NCBI RefSeq assembly: GCF_003443735.1
Contig: NZ_CP031969.1
Span: 2,294,001-2,358,000 of the forward strand
DNA from: Streptomyces sp. CC0208
GTDB lineage: Bacteria > Actinomycetota > Actinomycetes > Streptomycetales > Streptomycetaceae
Length of the DNA: 64,000 bases
Reading direction: 5' to 3'
Under the pieces are notes generated by a model that was given only the letters and a program-made list of their open reading frames with translations, made no database searches and was not told the origin of the DNA. Shown here one piece after another: positions 8,443 through 17,418 of this stretch. The position numbers and the translations under genes were made by a program. How positions within the stretch are numbered: position 1 is the stretch's first letter; every line of letters starts with the position of its first letter.

Positions 8443-8763
8443 GTACGTCCCTTCGATCGCGGTCGCGGTCGTCAAAACCGCGCTTTTCCTGCCGGTCCTG
8501 CCACTGTATGCAAGCGTGCGGACCCTCGGCGAAGTTCCCGGAGCACGTACGCCCACAGCGGATCGCGTAGCCTGCGGGCAACCGTGAGGGAGGCGCTGTG
8601 CGGTCGCCGGCCCGGGCGGCCCGGCCGGGCCCCGGCCCGGACTGTCAGTGCCGCGGTCCACAATGGTCCGCGTCAGATCCCGTTCACGCTTCAGCAAGAG
8701 TGAGCCAAAGGGCCGAAGTGAGCGACCCGTAGGCGAGCGACCAGAAAAGAGGAGCCGGCAGCG
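8443..8763. other. Divergent intergenic region between M16 operon and parC
   Basis: These 321 bases must hold the divergent promoters, but I could not fix convincing -35/-10 pairs. The clearest structure is a very GC-rich block (8606-8640) centred on the palindrome GGCCCGGCCGGGCC (8618-8631). No small gene is supported. Confidence 0.5.
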
Positions 8764-11217
8764 ATGGCCCGCCGCAGCACGAAGACCCCGCCGCCCGACG
8801 ACTCGTACGAGGAGCGGATCCTCGACATCGACGTCGTGGACGAGATGAAGGGCTCGTACCTCGAGTACGCGTACTCGGTCATCTACTCCCGCGCGCTCCC
8901 CGACGCCCGCGACGGCCTCAAGCCGGTGCACCGACGCATCGTCTACCAGATGAACGAGATGGGCCTGCGCCCCGACCGCGGCTATGTGAAGTGCGCCCGC
9001 GTGGTCGGCGAGGTCATGGGTAAGTTGCACCCGCACGGCGACGCGTCGATCTACGACGCCCTGGTGCGCATGGCCCAGCCCTTCTCGATGAGCGTCCCGC
9101 TGGTCGACGGCCACGGCAACTTCGGCTCGCTGGGCAACGACGACCCGCCGGCCGCCATGCGGTACACCGAGTGCCGCGCCGCCGAGGCCGCGAGCCTGAT
9201 GACGGAGTCCATCGACGAGGACACGGTCGACTTCGCGCCCAACTACGACGGCCAGGAGCAGGAGCCGGGCGCGCTGCCCGCCGCCTTCCCGAACCTCCTG
9301 GTGAACGGCGCCTCCGGCATCGCGGTCGGCATGGCCACCAACATGGCGCCGCACAACCTCACCGAGGTCATCGCGGCCGCCCGGCACCTGATCCGCTACC
9401 CGAACGCGGATCTGGACGCCCTGATGAAGCACATCCCGGGCCCCGACCTGCCCACCGGCGGCCGGATCGTCGGTCTCTCCGGCATCCGGGACGCCTACGA
9501 GACGGGCCGCGGCACCTTCAAGATCCGCGCGACGGTCTCGGTGGAGACGGTGACGGCCCGCCGCAAGGGCCTGGTCGTCACCGAGCTGCCCTTCACGGTC
9601 GGCCCGGAGAAGGTGATCGCCAAGATCAAGGACCTGGTCAACGCGAAGAAGCTCCAGGGCATCGCCGACGTCAAGGACCTCACCGACCGCGCGCACGGCC
9701 TGCGCCTGGTCATCGAGATCAAGAACGGCTTCGTACCCGAGGCCGTCCTGGAGCAGCTCTACAAGCTGACGCCGATGGAGGAGTCCTTCGGCGTCAACAA
9801 CGTGGCGCTGGTGGACGGACAGCCGCTCACGCTGGGCCTCAAGGAGCTTCTGGAGGTCTACCTCGACCACCGCTTCGAGGTGGTGCGCCGCCGCAGCGAG
9901 TTCCGGCGCACCAAGCGACGCGACCGGCTGCACCTGGTCGAGGGCCTGCTCACCGCCCTGGTCGACATCGACGAGGTCATCCGGATCATCCGCTCCAGCG
10001 ACAACTCCGCGCAGGCGAAGGAGCGCCTGATCGAGCGCTTCTCGCTGAGCGAGATCCAGACGCAGTACATCCTGGACACGCCCCTGCGTCGCCTGACCAG
10101 GTTCGACCGCATCGAGCTGGAGTCCGAGCAGGACCGGCTCAACGCGGAGATCGCGGAGCTGACCCGGATCCTGGAGTCGGACGCCGAGCTGCGCAAGCTG
10201 GTCTCCGCCGAACTGGCCGCGGTCGCCAAGAAGTACGGCACCGAGCGGCGCACGGTCCTGCTGGAGGCCGGCGCGACGGCCCCCGTGGCCGCCGTACCGC
10301 TGCAGGTGGCCGACGACCCGTGCCGGGTGCTGCTGTCCTCGACGGGTCTGCTGGCCCGTACGGCGAACGGTGAGCCGTTCCCGGAGGAGGCCGGCGGAAA
10401 GCGCGCCAAGCACGACGTGATCGTCTCGGCGGTACCGGCCACCGCGCGGGGCGAGATCGGCGCGGTGACGTCGTCCGGCCGTCTTCTCCGCCTGAACGTC
10501 ATCGACCTGCCGCAGCTCCCGGAGTCGGCCGCGAACCTCGCGGGCGGCGCCCCGCTGTCGGAGTTCCTCTCCCTGGAGGACGGCGAGACGCTGATCTGCC
10601 TCACCACCCTGGACGAGTCCTCGCCCGGTCTGGCGCTCGGCACCGAACAGGGCGTCGTCAAGCGCGTGGTCCCCGACTACCCGTCCAACAAGGACGAGTT
10701 GGAGGTCATCACCCTCAAGGAGGGCGACCGGATCGTCGGCGCGGTGGAACTGCGCACCGGCGACGAGGACCTGGTCTTCATCACCGATGACGCCCAGCTC
10801 CTGCGCTACCAGGCCTCGCAGGTCCGTCCGCAGGGTCGTCCGGCGGGCGGTATGACGGGCATCAAGCTCACCGAGGGCGCGAAGGTCATCTCCTTCACGG
10901 CGGTGGATCCGGCAGCCGACGCGGTCGTCTTCACGGTCGCGGGCTCGCGCGGCACGCTCGACGACTCGGTCCAGACGACGGCCAAGCTGACCCCGTTCGA
11001 CCAGTACCCGCGCAAGGGCCGCGCCACGGGCGGTGTCCGCTGCCAGCGGTTCCTCAAGGGCGAGGACTGCCTGTCCCTGGCCTGGGCGGGCGCCGTCCCG
11101 GCCCGCGCGGCGCAGAAGAACGGCACACCGGCCGACCTCCCGGAGATCGACCCGCGCCGCGACGGCTCGGGCGTGTCGCTGGCTAAGACGGTGTCGGTGG
11201 TGGCGGGGCCGGTCTAG
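8764..11217 (+). CDS. parC: DNA topoisomerase IV subunit A
   Basis: This 817-residue type IIA topoisomerase subunit breaks and rejoins DNA to decatenate daughter chromosomes, together with ParE (encoded at 28.6-30.7 kb). The catalytic tyrosine is Tyr134 in AAMRYTECR. The quinolone-determining region reads [18 protein letters not shown], with Ala94 where enterobacterial ParC has serine, and Asp98. A coiled-coil segment (about 430-480) and C-terminal beta-pinwheel blades follow. It is called ParC and not GyrA because it pairs with the separate ParE and lies at the known Streptomyces parC location; GyrA usually sits beside gyrB near dnaA. GAGGAG precedes the ATG by nine bases. Confidence 0.93.
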   Translation: MARRSTKTPPPDDSYEERILDIDVVDEMKGSYLEYAYSVIYSRALPDARDGLKPVHRRIVYQMNEMGLRPDRGYVKCARVVGEVMGKLHPHGDASIYDALVRMAQPFSMSVPLVDGHGNFGSLGNDDPPAAMRYTECRAAEAASLMTESIDEDTVDFAPNYDGQEQEPGALPAAFPNLLVNGASGIAVGMATNMAPHNLTEVIAAARHLIRYPNADLDALMKHIPGPDLPTGGRIVGLSGIRDAYETGRGTFKIRATVSVETVTARRKGLVVTELPFTVGPEKVIAKIKDLVNAKKLQGIADVKDLTDRAHGLRLVIEIKNGFVPEAVLEQLYKLTPMEESFGVNNVALVDGQPLTLGLKELLEVYLDHRFEVVRRRSEFRRTKRRDRLHLVEGLLTALVDIDEVIRIIRSSDNSAQAKERLIERFSLSEIQTQYILDTPLRRLTRFDRIELESEQDRLNAEIAELTRILESDAELRKLVSAELAAVAKKYGTERRTVLLEAGATAPVAAVPLQVADDPCRVLLSSTGLLARTANGEPFPEEAGGKRAKHDVIVSAVPATARGEIGAVTSSGRLLRLNVIDLPQLPESAANLAGGAPLSEFLSLEDGETLICLTTLDESSPGLALGTEQGVVKRVVPDYPSNKDELEVITLKEGDRIVGAVELRTGDEDLVFITDDAQLLRYQASQVRPQGRPAGGMTGIKLTEGAKVISFTAVDPAADAVVFTVAGSRGTLDDSVQTTAKLTPFDQYPRKGRATGGVRCQRFLKGEDCLSLAWAGAVPARAAQKNGTPADLPEIDPRRDGSGVSLAKTVSVVAGPV

Positions 11218-12293
11218 GCCGGTTCCTCCGGGTCCTCCTCGGTGCCCTGGACGTAGCGCAGGACGCCCCACATACCGGCCTCGTCGGCGGTGTGCGGGGC
11301 GTCTGTCGTGTCCGCCCTGCACGCCTCCAGTTCCTTGCCGAGCGCCTGGGTGTCGATACCGGAGCCGATGAGGACGAGCTGGGTGAGCCGGTCGTCCCCG
11401 GCGTCCCAGGGCTCCGGGTAGAACCGCAGGAAGCTGCCGACGGCGTGGACGGCGTAACGGTTGCGGGCGTCGTACGGCCCGAAGTCGACGTACCCCTTGA
11501 TCCGGTACAGCCCCTCCGGCCTGCTGTCGAGGAAGGCCATCAACCGACGGGGGTCCATGGGCACGTCGGAACGGAACGCCACGCTGTCGTAGCCGGAGTG
11601 CAGGTGGTCCTCGTGGCCGTGCTCGTCGGTGTGGTCGTGGAGGTCGTCGAAGGAGAGCTGTCCGATGCGCTCCTCGCCGGGCCGGCAGTCGAAGAGGAAC
11701 TCGGGGTCGATGCGGCCGTAGGTGGCCGGGACCACGGCGGCGCGGTCGACGAGCGACCGGACGACCGCCAGAACGCGCTCGGCGTCCTGGGGAGCCGCCC
11801 GGTCGAGCTTGTTGACCACGACGAGGTCGGCGAGGCCGAGATGCCGGTCGAGCTCGGGATGCCTGGCGCGGGTGTCGTCGAACTCGGCGGCGTCGACGAC
11901 CTCGACGAGACCGCCGTAGACGACATGGGGCTGCTCGCTGGCGAGCACCATGCGGACGAGTTCCTGCGGCTCGGCGAGCCCGCTGGCCTCGATGACGATG
12001 ACGTCGATGCCGGTGTCGGGGTGGGCGAGCCGGGAGAGGTACTGGTCGAGCTCGCCGACGTCGACGGCGCAGCACAGGCAGCCGTTCCCGAGGGAGACGG
12101 TCGAGTCGCCGAGCGCGCCGGCGACGGCCATCGCGTCGATCTCGATGGCACCGAAGTCGTTGACGACGGCTCCGATACGGCTGCCTCCGCTGCGGTGGAG
12201 GAGGTGATTGAGGAGCGTGGTCTTGCCGGAACCCAGGAATCCGGCGAGCACGACGACCGGGATCTGCCGGGGGCTCCCGCTCGGCTGACTCAA
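11214..12293 (-). CDS. CobW/COG0523-family GTPase metallochaperone
   Basis: This 359-residue P-loop GTPase has Walker A GFLGSGKT (18-25), the metal-binding CxCC motif GCLCC (Cys72, 74, 75), NKLD (161-164), a histidine-rich loop with seven histidines between 219 and 232, and a C-terminal CobW_C domain. The family delivers zinc or cobalt to client enzymes, often under zinc limitation. The start is uncertain: TTG at 12293 follows AAAGAGG by seven bases and gives the usual short N-terminus. The stop codon overlaps the parC stop across a CTAG, so the genes converge with no spacer. I looked for a Zur site upstream and did not find a convincing one. Confidence 0.9.
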   Translation of the reverse strand: MSQPSGSPRQIPVVVLAGFLGSGKTTLLNHLLHRSGGSRIGAVVNDFGAIEIDAMAVAGALGDSTVSLGNGCLCCAVDVGELDQYLSRLAHPDTGIDVIVIEASGLAEPQELVRMVLASEQPHVVYGGLVEVVDAAEFDDTRARHPELDRHLGLADLVVVNKLDRAAPQDAERVLAVVRSLVDRAAVVPATYGRIDPEFLFDCRPGEERIGQLSFDDLHDHTDEHGHEDHLHSGYDSVAFRSDVPMDPRRLMAFLDSRPEGLYRIKGYVDFGPYDARNRYAVHAVGSFLRFYPEPWDAGDDRLTQLVLIGSGIDTQALGKELEACRADTTDAPHTADEAGMWGVLRYVQGTEEDPEEPA

Positions 12294-12615
12294 CGTACGA
12301 CCTCTTTCGCGCTGCTGCGTGCACCGGATCGCGGTCCCGGCGCACGTACGAGGTTTCTGTGCCGGACCAGGATACGAGCCGGAATAATCACCGCGAAGTG
12401 AACGATTGTTAGCAGCACTTGCGGGGCAGACGTTGGGCAAGGCGCTGGTTCGTGCGACCCTCACTTCCCTCCGTGCGCCTCCTCTCCGCCTCCCCCGCCG
12501 ATCAGAGCCGCTCGGCACCCTGGGAGACGGCAAGCGCCGCCCACCGCTCGCCGGTCCCCATCAGTCGACCCGCACCCCGACGACCGGCGGACGGCCGTTT
12601 GAATCGGGGATTGAC
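12294..12615. other. Intergenic region between CobW gene and DUF6082 gene
   Basis: These 322 bases separate divergent genes. An AT-richer patch (12382-12412) with short repeats such as AACGATTGTT probably belongs to the CobW-gene promoter. The rest is C-rich and shows no gene or strong hairpin. Confidence 0.4.
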
Positions 12616-13152
12616 ATGGCCACAAAGAAGTCTGGGATACGAGGGCTTGGCTCTGCCGCAGCGGCAGGGGCTGCTTTCGCTGCGGGGGCTCTCACCATTG
12701 CCGCCGCGTACCAGCACTGGCAGGGGGTTTACGCCGCGCGTGTACAGCGGCTGGAGATCCAGCGCGCCCGACTGACGGACTACCAGCGCCTCCAGTTACG
12801 CCTGCTCGACAAGGCCATAGACGATCCCCAGCTGGCGGCCGTGATGAGCACGATCGAGACAGCGTCCGCTGCGGAGCGGCGGCAGTTTCTCTTCGCCAAC
12901 GCCCTCTATGTCAACGCCGTCTTCGGCTACCGCATCGGGGTTGCCGATTTGGACGAGTTGCGTGGGCACCTTCGCATCCTGGTCCGCAACACCGTCTTTC
13001 GCGCGTACTGGGAGGCCACACGCCCCCACCGCGCGAGCCTCCGGGACGACACGGAGGAGGGGCGTGTCGGCAGGATGGTGGACTCCCTGATTCGCGATCT
13101 GGATGAGAGCGACACAGACGAGTGGTGGGTGGTGGGTGAACCTCCGGGGTGA
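12616..13152 (+). CDS. DUF6082 family membrane-anchored protein
   Basis: This 178-residue protein is a typical actinomycete DUF6082 member. One N-terminal membrane segment (about residues 11-32, Ala/Gly-rich) is followed by a cytoplasmic helical domain with the conserved blocks YQRLQLRLLDKAI, FANALYVNAVFGYRIG, FRAYWEATRPHRASL and a C-terminal DTDEWWVVGEPP. The function is unknown. The ATG follows GGGGATTGAC. A small acidic protein gene lies 200 bases downstream. Three near-copies of CAGGGT(C/G)AAC occur at 13155-13182, just past the stop. Confidence 0.85.
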   Translation: MATKKSGIRGLGSAAAAGAAFAAGALTIAAAYQHWQGVYAARVQRLEIQRARLTDYQRLQLRLLDKAIDDPQLAAVMSTIETASAAERRQFLFANALYVNAVFGYRIGVADLDELRGHLRILVRNTVFRAYWEATRPHRASLRDDTEEGRVGRMVDSLIRDLDESDTDEWWVVGEPPG

Positions 13153-13354
13153 ACTTTCAGGGTCAACTTCCAGGGTGAACCTCCTGCCGCATGCTGAGGC
13201 CTGAACAGCGGCCAACAGCCCGATCCATGCGGCCAGTTGGCCGACACCTGCGGCCGACCGAGTGGTACCGTTTCGGGTAAGGTCCGACCTCTTGAATCAC
13301 CTCAGTAACACCGAAACATCTGAGCAACCACCGAGGCCTGAGGATCGGATCCCC

Positions 13355-13591
13355 TTGAAAATCGTGCGCCGTATCGGCGCCTCCCCACGTGAGCGCGGCA
13401 GTATGTCCGGCGAGTCCTGCCCGGACATCTTCGAGCTCAGCGACGGCAACTTCGCGGTCATCGGAACCGAAGCCACCGCAGAGTTCGACACTCTGCTTCC
13501 TGCCGACGCCTCCCGCGCCGACTACGAGCGGATCGTCATCGTGAGCCGGGAGACCCTGGTTCGCGCCAAGGACGACATTCCGGACGCCTGA
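13355..13591 (+). CDS. Conserved small hypothetical protein
   Basis: This protein of about 78 residues is rich in acidic residues (DIFELSDGNFAVIGTE) and ends VSRETLVRAKDDIPDA. I recall similar small proteins encoded beside DUF6879 or other regulatory-type genes in Streptomyces, but no function is known. The start is uncertain: TTG at 13355 and GTG at 13364 are both possible, and the frame stays open upstream to 13262. An inverted repeat GTTTCGG/CCGAAAC flanks 13268-13317, which may be its regulatory region. Confidence 0.6.
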   Translation: MKIVRRIGASPRERGSMSGESCPDIFELSDGNFAVIGTEATAEFDTLLPADASRADYERIVIVSRETLVRAKDDIPDA

Positions 13592-13716
13592 CGCATCCCC
13601 GGGCAACGATCCCACCCCGCTTCGTTCCCCGCACCGTCCCCCGACCGCACCCGACCAGGGAGCGGCTCGGCTGTTCGAGCAACAGACACCCACACCATTG
13701 CTCAGCCATCCTTCGT

Positions 13717-13746
13717 GAGCCCGGCGCCAGAACGGCACCGGGCCTC
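13717..13746. terminator. Hairpin between convergent genes (small hypothetical and citrate-synthase-like)
   Basis: GAGCCCGGCGCC pairs with a near-complementary arm across AGAAC, directly after the stop of the citrate-synthase-like gene (minus strand). It probably terminates in both directions, although no U-tract follows. Confidence 0.5.
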
Positions 13747-13748
13747 AT

Positions 13749-14921
13749 TCACCTCTGGGCCGGCACCGGCACCGCCACCGGCGCCTTCGCCCCCACATAC
13801 CGCGCCACCGGCCGAATGATCTTCGAGTCCGCCGCCTGCTCCAGGACGTTCGCGCTCCACCCCACCACCCGCGCCGCCGCGAACGTAGGCGTGAACATCT
13901 CGCGAGGCAGCCCGCACAGCTCCATGACCACGCCCGCATAGAACTCGACGTTGGTGTGCAGTTCCCGCCCCGGCTTCAGCTCGGCCAGGATCGCCTCGAC
14001 GTGGCGTTCCACCTCGACGGCGAAGTCCACTCGGGGCCCGCCGAACCGCTGGGCGACCTCCCGGAGCATCCGGGACCGCGGGTCCTCCGTGCGGTAGATC
14101 GCATGGCCGAAGCCCATGATCCGCTCACCGGCGAGCACGCGTTGACGGATCCAGAGGTCGATACGGTCGGGCGTGCCGATCGCGTCCAGGGTGTCCAGCG
14201 CCCGGCTCGGCGCTCCCCCGTGCAGCGGCCCGGACAAGGCCCCTACGGCCCCCACGAGACACGCCACCACATCCGCCCCCGTCGACGCGATGACCCGCGC
14301 CGTGAAGGTTGATGCATTGAATCCGTGATCAATGGTTGAGATCAAGTACTGCTCCACCGCCCGGGCCCGCTGCGGCTCCGGCTCCGAACCCGTCAACATG
14401 TAGAGGTAGTTCGCCGCGTACGAGAGATCCTCACGCGGCTCCACCGGTTCGAGCCCCTGTCCCAGCCGGTGCAGCGCGGTGAGCAGCGTCGGCACCGCCG
14501 CGGCCGCGACGAGTGTGTCCCTTCGCCGCTCGTCCGGGCCGATGTCGTACACCGGCCGGAACCCCTTCGCCGCACCGAGCAGCGACAACGCCGTACGCAT
14601 TCCGGCGAGAGGACCCGACCGGCCACTCGCCGCGGCTAGCGCGGGCAGCGCAGCCCGCACCCCGTCCGGCAGTCGCCGCAGCGCGGCGGTCTCGGCGCGG
14701 AAGGCCAGGGCCTGTCCGGCGTCCGGCAGTTCACCGTGGACCAGGAGATGCCAGACGTCCTCGAAGCCACGGGTCTGCGCGAGCTCGACGGCCGAGTACT
14801 GGCGATAGTGATAGAACCCCTCGCGCCCCCGGACATCCCCGACCTCGGTGTCGGTGACGACGACTCCGGCGAGTCCTCGTGGTACTTCGACGAGTGGGGT
14901 GGTGGACCTGCTGACCGACAT
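13749..14921 (-). CDS. Citrate synthase family protein with Glu in place of the catalytic Asp
   Basis: This 390-residue protein belongs to the citrate/2-methylcitrate synthase family, which condenses acyl-CoA with oxaloacetate. Histidines are conserved at TIDHGFNAST (199), GPLHGGAPSR (234) and GFGHAIYR (273). The usual catalytic aspartate motif NVDFY reads NVEFYAG, with Glu326. The ATG is preceded by GGGAGG. It is divergent from a second citrate-synthase-like gene with a DNA-binding domain, and the two share a promoter region with a large dyad. Real citrate, methylcitrate or another acyl-CoA chemistry cannot be decided from sequence; the main TCA citrate synthase of Streptomyces lies elsewhere. 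Confidence 0.85.
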   Translation of the reverse strand: MSVSRSTTPLVEVPRGLAGVVVTDTEVGDVRGREGFYHYRQYSAVELAQTRGFEDVWHLLVHGELPDAGQALAFRAETAALRRLPDGVRAALPALAAASGRSGPLAGMRTALSLLGAAKGFRPVYDIGPDERRRDTLVAAAAVPTLLTALHRLGQGLEPVEPREDLSYAANYLYMLTGSEPEPQRARAVEQYLISTIDHGFNASTFTARVIASTGADVVACLVGAVGALSGPLHGGAPSRALDTLDAIGTPDRIDLWIRQRVLAGERIMGFGHAIYRTEDPRSRMLREVAQRFGGPRVDFAVEVERHVEAILAELKPGRELHTNVEFYAGVVMELCGLPREMFTPTFAAARVVGWSANVLEQAADSKIIRPVARYVGAKAPVAVPVPAQR

Positions 14922-14954
14922 GATTCCTCCCTGGACTTGATTCGACTGTCCATG

Positions 14955-15004
14955 GTTGACTCAGTGGCTGTCAATATTGATTGAATCAATACAGTCTGAT
15001 CAAC
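14955..15004. promoter_or_regulatory. Nested dyad operator between divergent citrate-synthase-like genes
   Basis: The AT-rich core TATTGATTGAATCAATA (14975-14991) is a perfect 8+1+8 inverted repeat. Around it, outer blocks GTTGA, TCAG and CTGT on the left are mirrored by ACAG, CTGA and TCAAC on the right. It is by far the least GC-rich point in this region and lies 34-50 bases from both starts. It is a good candidate site for the DNA-binding domain of the adjacent fusion protein, which is inference. Confidence 0.7.
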
Positions 15005-15033
15005 CCACCCCGCTGCGGATACGGTGACCTCTT

Positions 15034-16296
15034 ATGCGCGATCAAGACCCGCTCCCCGGTCCCGCCGACCACCGCCTCAGCACCAAGGAAGCCGCCGAAC
15101 TGCTGGGCGTGAAGCCCGAGACGGTCTACGCCTACGTGAGCCGCGGCCAGCTCAGCAGCCGGCGCGTCCCTGGCGGCCGGGGCAGCACCTTCGACGCCAA
15201 GGAGGTGGAGACCCTCGCCCGGCGCAACCGCCGGGAGAGCGGCGGGAGTCCGGGCTCCGGCGGCGAACTGTCCGTACGGACCCGCATCACGTTCATCGAC
15301 CGGGACCGCTACTACTTCCGGGGCGTCGACGCGACCGAACTCGCCGCGCGCCACTCCTACGAAGAGATCGCGGAGTGGCTCTGGACCGGACGAATGCAGC
15401 CCGGCATCACCTTCACCGCCCCCGACGCCACGGTCGACACGGCCCGCCACGCGGTGGACGCACTGCCCGAACACACCGGCCCCACCGACCGGTTGCGCGT
15501 CGCCGCGATCGCCGCCGCGGCGGCCGACCCGCTGCGTTTCGACTTGTCGGAGGACGCAGTGCTCGGCACCGCACGGACCCTCATCCCCACCCTTGTCGCC
15601 GCCCTGCCGCCTGTTCTCCACGACCGCCGTCGGGACGACGGCCGACTGGCCCCCCGACTGTGGACGCGACTGAGCGGACGCAAGCCCGACGAGGCGTCCT
15701 TGCGCGCCCTGGACACCGCGCTCGGCCTTCTCGTCGACCACGACCTCGCCGCCTCGACCCTCGCGGTACGCGTCGCCGCATCGGCACGCGCGCACGCGTA
15801 CGCGGCCGTCTCCGCCGGACTCGGTGTCCTGGAGGGCCCCTTGCACGGCGCGGCCAGCGGGCTCGCGCACCGGTTGCTGCTCGACGTGCTCGACCGTGGT
15901 GACGCGGCCCCCGTGATCGCGGAGGAGCTGAGGGCCGGCCGCCGCATCCCGGGCCTCGGCCACCGGCTCTACCCGGGCGAGGACCCACGCGCGCGTGCCC
16001 TGTTCACCCTCCTGGAGGAGATCCCGCGCGCCGAGCCCGCCCTCCTCGCGGCCCGCGACATCGTGGCCACCACCGCCCGCCACACTCCCTTGCAGGCCAA
16101 CGTGGACCTGGCCCTCGCCGTACTCACCGTCTCCTCCGGGATGCCGTCCACGGCGGGCGAGACGATCTTCGCCGTCGCCCGTACGGCGGGCTGGATCGCC
16201 CATGCGCTGGAGGAGTACGGGGAACGCCCGCTGCGCATGCGCCCGAGCGGCACTTATGTGGGCCCGAAACCACCGCAGCCGCTGCCGGAGCCCTGA
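15034..16296 (+). CDS. Citrate-synthase-like protein with N-terminal MerR/excisionase-type HTH
   Basis: This 420-residue protein begins with a helix-turn-helix (about residues 14-62; STKEAAELLGVKPETVYAYVSRGQL, then a basic wing) joined to a citrate-synthase fold. Likely catalytic residues are kept: His236 (VDHDLAAST), His271 (GPLHGAA), His310 (GLGHRLYP) and Asp358 (ANVDLA). The HTH suggests it binds DNA and could act as an enzyme-derived sensor of acetyl-CoA, oxaloacetate or citrate. The natural target is the dyad upstream, shared with the divergent paralogue. GGTGACC precedes the ATG, so initiation is only moderately supported. Whether it still has synthase activity is unknown. Confidence 0.88.
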   Translation: MRDQDPLPGPADHRLSTKEAAELLGVKPETVYAYVSRGQLSSRRVPGGRGSTFDAKEVETLARRNRRESGGSPGSGGELSVRTRITFIDRDRYYFRGVDATELAARHSYEEIAEWLWTGRMQPGITFTAPDATVDTARHAVDALPEHTGPTDRLRVAAIAAAAADPLRFDLSEDAVLGTARTLIPTLVAALPPVLHDRRRDDGRLAPRLWTRLSGRKPDEASLRALDTALGLLVDHDLAASTLAVRVAASARAHAYAAVSAGLGVLEGPLHGAASGLAHRLLLDVLDRGDAAPVIAEELRAGRRIPGLGHRLYPGEDPRARALFTLLEEIPRAEPALLAARDIVATTARHTPLQANVDLALAVLTVSSGMPSTAGETIFAVARTAGWIAHALEEYGERPLRMRPSGTYVGPKPPQPLPEP

Positions 16297-16329
16297 CAGG
16301 GAGGCGGCCGGAAGTCGCCGGGCGCCGAG

Positions 16330-16348
16330 TCAGGTTAGGCTTACCTCT
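16330..16348. promoter_or_regulatory. Iron box (DmdR/IdeR-type operator)
   Basis: TCAGGTTAGGCTTACCTCT agrees with the consensus TTAGGTTAGGCTCACCTAA at 15 of 19 positions. It ends at the base before the GTG of the next gene. TAGGCT within it could be the -10 of a leaderless promoter, so bound iron-repressor would block transcription. Confidence 0.75.
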
Positions 16349-17293
16349 GTGAGTACCTGCTCAACGGTCTCGCACGACCTCGACGAGCCCGTTTCCGGAA
16401 CCGCGGCCACCGCGCGGACCTGGCTGCTGCTGGAGCAGCCCGGTCCCTGGGGCGCCAAGGCGCTCACTTCGAGCCACCTCGACCCCGCACTGGGCCGCGC
16501 CCTTGAGGCCGCGGCGAAGGACACGGGCGTGCGCATCGCGCTCATCCGCCGCCCCGGTCGGCACGCCGACAGCCGAACACCCACCACCCGGCAGGTGTAC
16601 GCCGCCCACACCGTGCCCGGCAACGTGTGGCTGCACAGTGCGACGACCCGCGACCCGCGGGACCTGCTCGGCCTGGACCTCGCCGCACTCGGCAGCGGCG
16701 ACCCCAGCGGCTTCGGCGCGGCGCTCGGCGGAGGTCCCCACACCGGTGATCCGCTCGCGCTCGTCTGCACCAACGGCAAGCGGGACCGCTGCTGCGCGCT
16801 CCTCGGCCGCCCGCTCGCCGCGGAACTGGCCGCCTCCGGCGTCGAGGGCGCCTGGGAGGTCACCCATCTGGGTGGTCACCGGTTCTCCCCCACCTTGCTC
16901 GTCCTGCCGTACGGCTACGCCTACGGACGCGCCGAGGCCCATGCGGTCAAGGAAGTCCTCCACAGCGTCCAGGAGGGCCGGATCGTGGTCGAGGGGTGCC
17001 GCGGCAACTCCGCCTGGGAGCGCCCCGGCCAGGCGGCCGAGCTGGCCGTCCGCACGGCAGTGGGCGAGTACGCGGCCCAGGCCCTGACCGTCGCCCGCGT
17101 GGACGGCGCGGCCCCGCACTGGGAGGTGACCGTGGCGCACACCGACGGCCGCCACTGGCGCGTCCTCGTGGCCCAGACCGCGTCCCTGCCGCCCCGTCCC
17201 GAAAGCTGCGGGGCGTCGGTGCTCGGCTCGCCCGCGCGGATGGACGTGGTGGCTGTACGCGAGCTGAGGACATCGGCAGCGCTGGCGAGCTGA
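16349..17293 (+). CDS. Sucrase/ferredoxin-like family protein (thioredoxin-like, putative Fe-S)
   Basis: This 314-residue protein belongs to the sucrase/ferredoxin-like family. Visible features are an N-terminal WLLLEQPGPWG block, the cysteine-containing CTNGKRDRCC, THLGGHRFSPTLLVLP, and the later VVEGCRGNSAWERPGQAAE. The cysteines could hold a 2Fe-2S cluster as in thioredoxin-like ferredoxins. An iron box directly abuts the GTG start, so expression should rise under iron starvation. No Shine-Dalgarno sequence fits, which agrees with a leaderless message. A role in iron release from siderophores is possible but unproven. It is not in an operon with the following kinase, which starts 125 bases later. 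Confidence 0.82.
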   Translation: MSTCSTVSHDLDEPVSGTAATARTWLLLEQPGPWGAKALTSSHLDPALGRALEAAAKDTGVRIALIRRPGRHADSRTPTTRQVYAAHTVPGNVWLHSATTRDPRDLLGLDLAALGSGDPSGFGAALGGGPHTGDPLALVCTNGKRDRCCALLGRPLAAELAASGVEGAWEVTHLGGHRFSPTLLVLPYGYAYGRAEAHAVKEVLHSVQEGRIVVEGCRGNSAWERPGQAAELAVRTAVGEYAAQALTVARVDGAAPHWEVTVAHTDGRHWRVLVAQTASLPPRPESCGASVLGSPARMDVVAVRELRTSAALAS

Positions 17294-17418
17294 CCGGAAG
17301 GCGGGTCGATCACGGCGACCGGGTTCCTGCTCGGCCGCCACACCGGTTGGTCAATGTGTTGATCAAGAGATCCATGCCACACCCCCTGCGGTGAATCGGG
17401 CGCCTCCCCGTACCGTTC

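Noticed and set aside
7042..12345. A 1767-codon open frame on the minus strand across the M16 and parC region.
   Set aside because: Only its last part is the real M16 peptidase; the rest is an antisense shadow of parC caused by high third-position GC.
12380..12415. Possible Zur box in front of the CobW gene (TGAACGATTGTTA).
   Set aside because: Only a few positions of the palindrome pair, and the consensus TGAAAATGATTTTCA is not matched.
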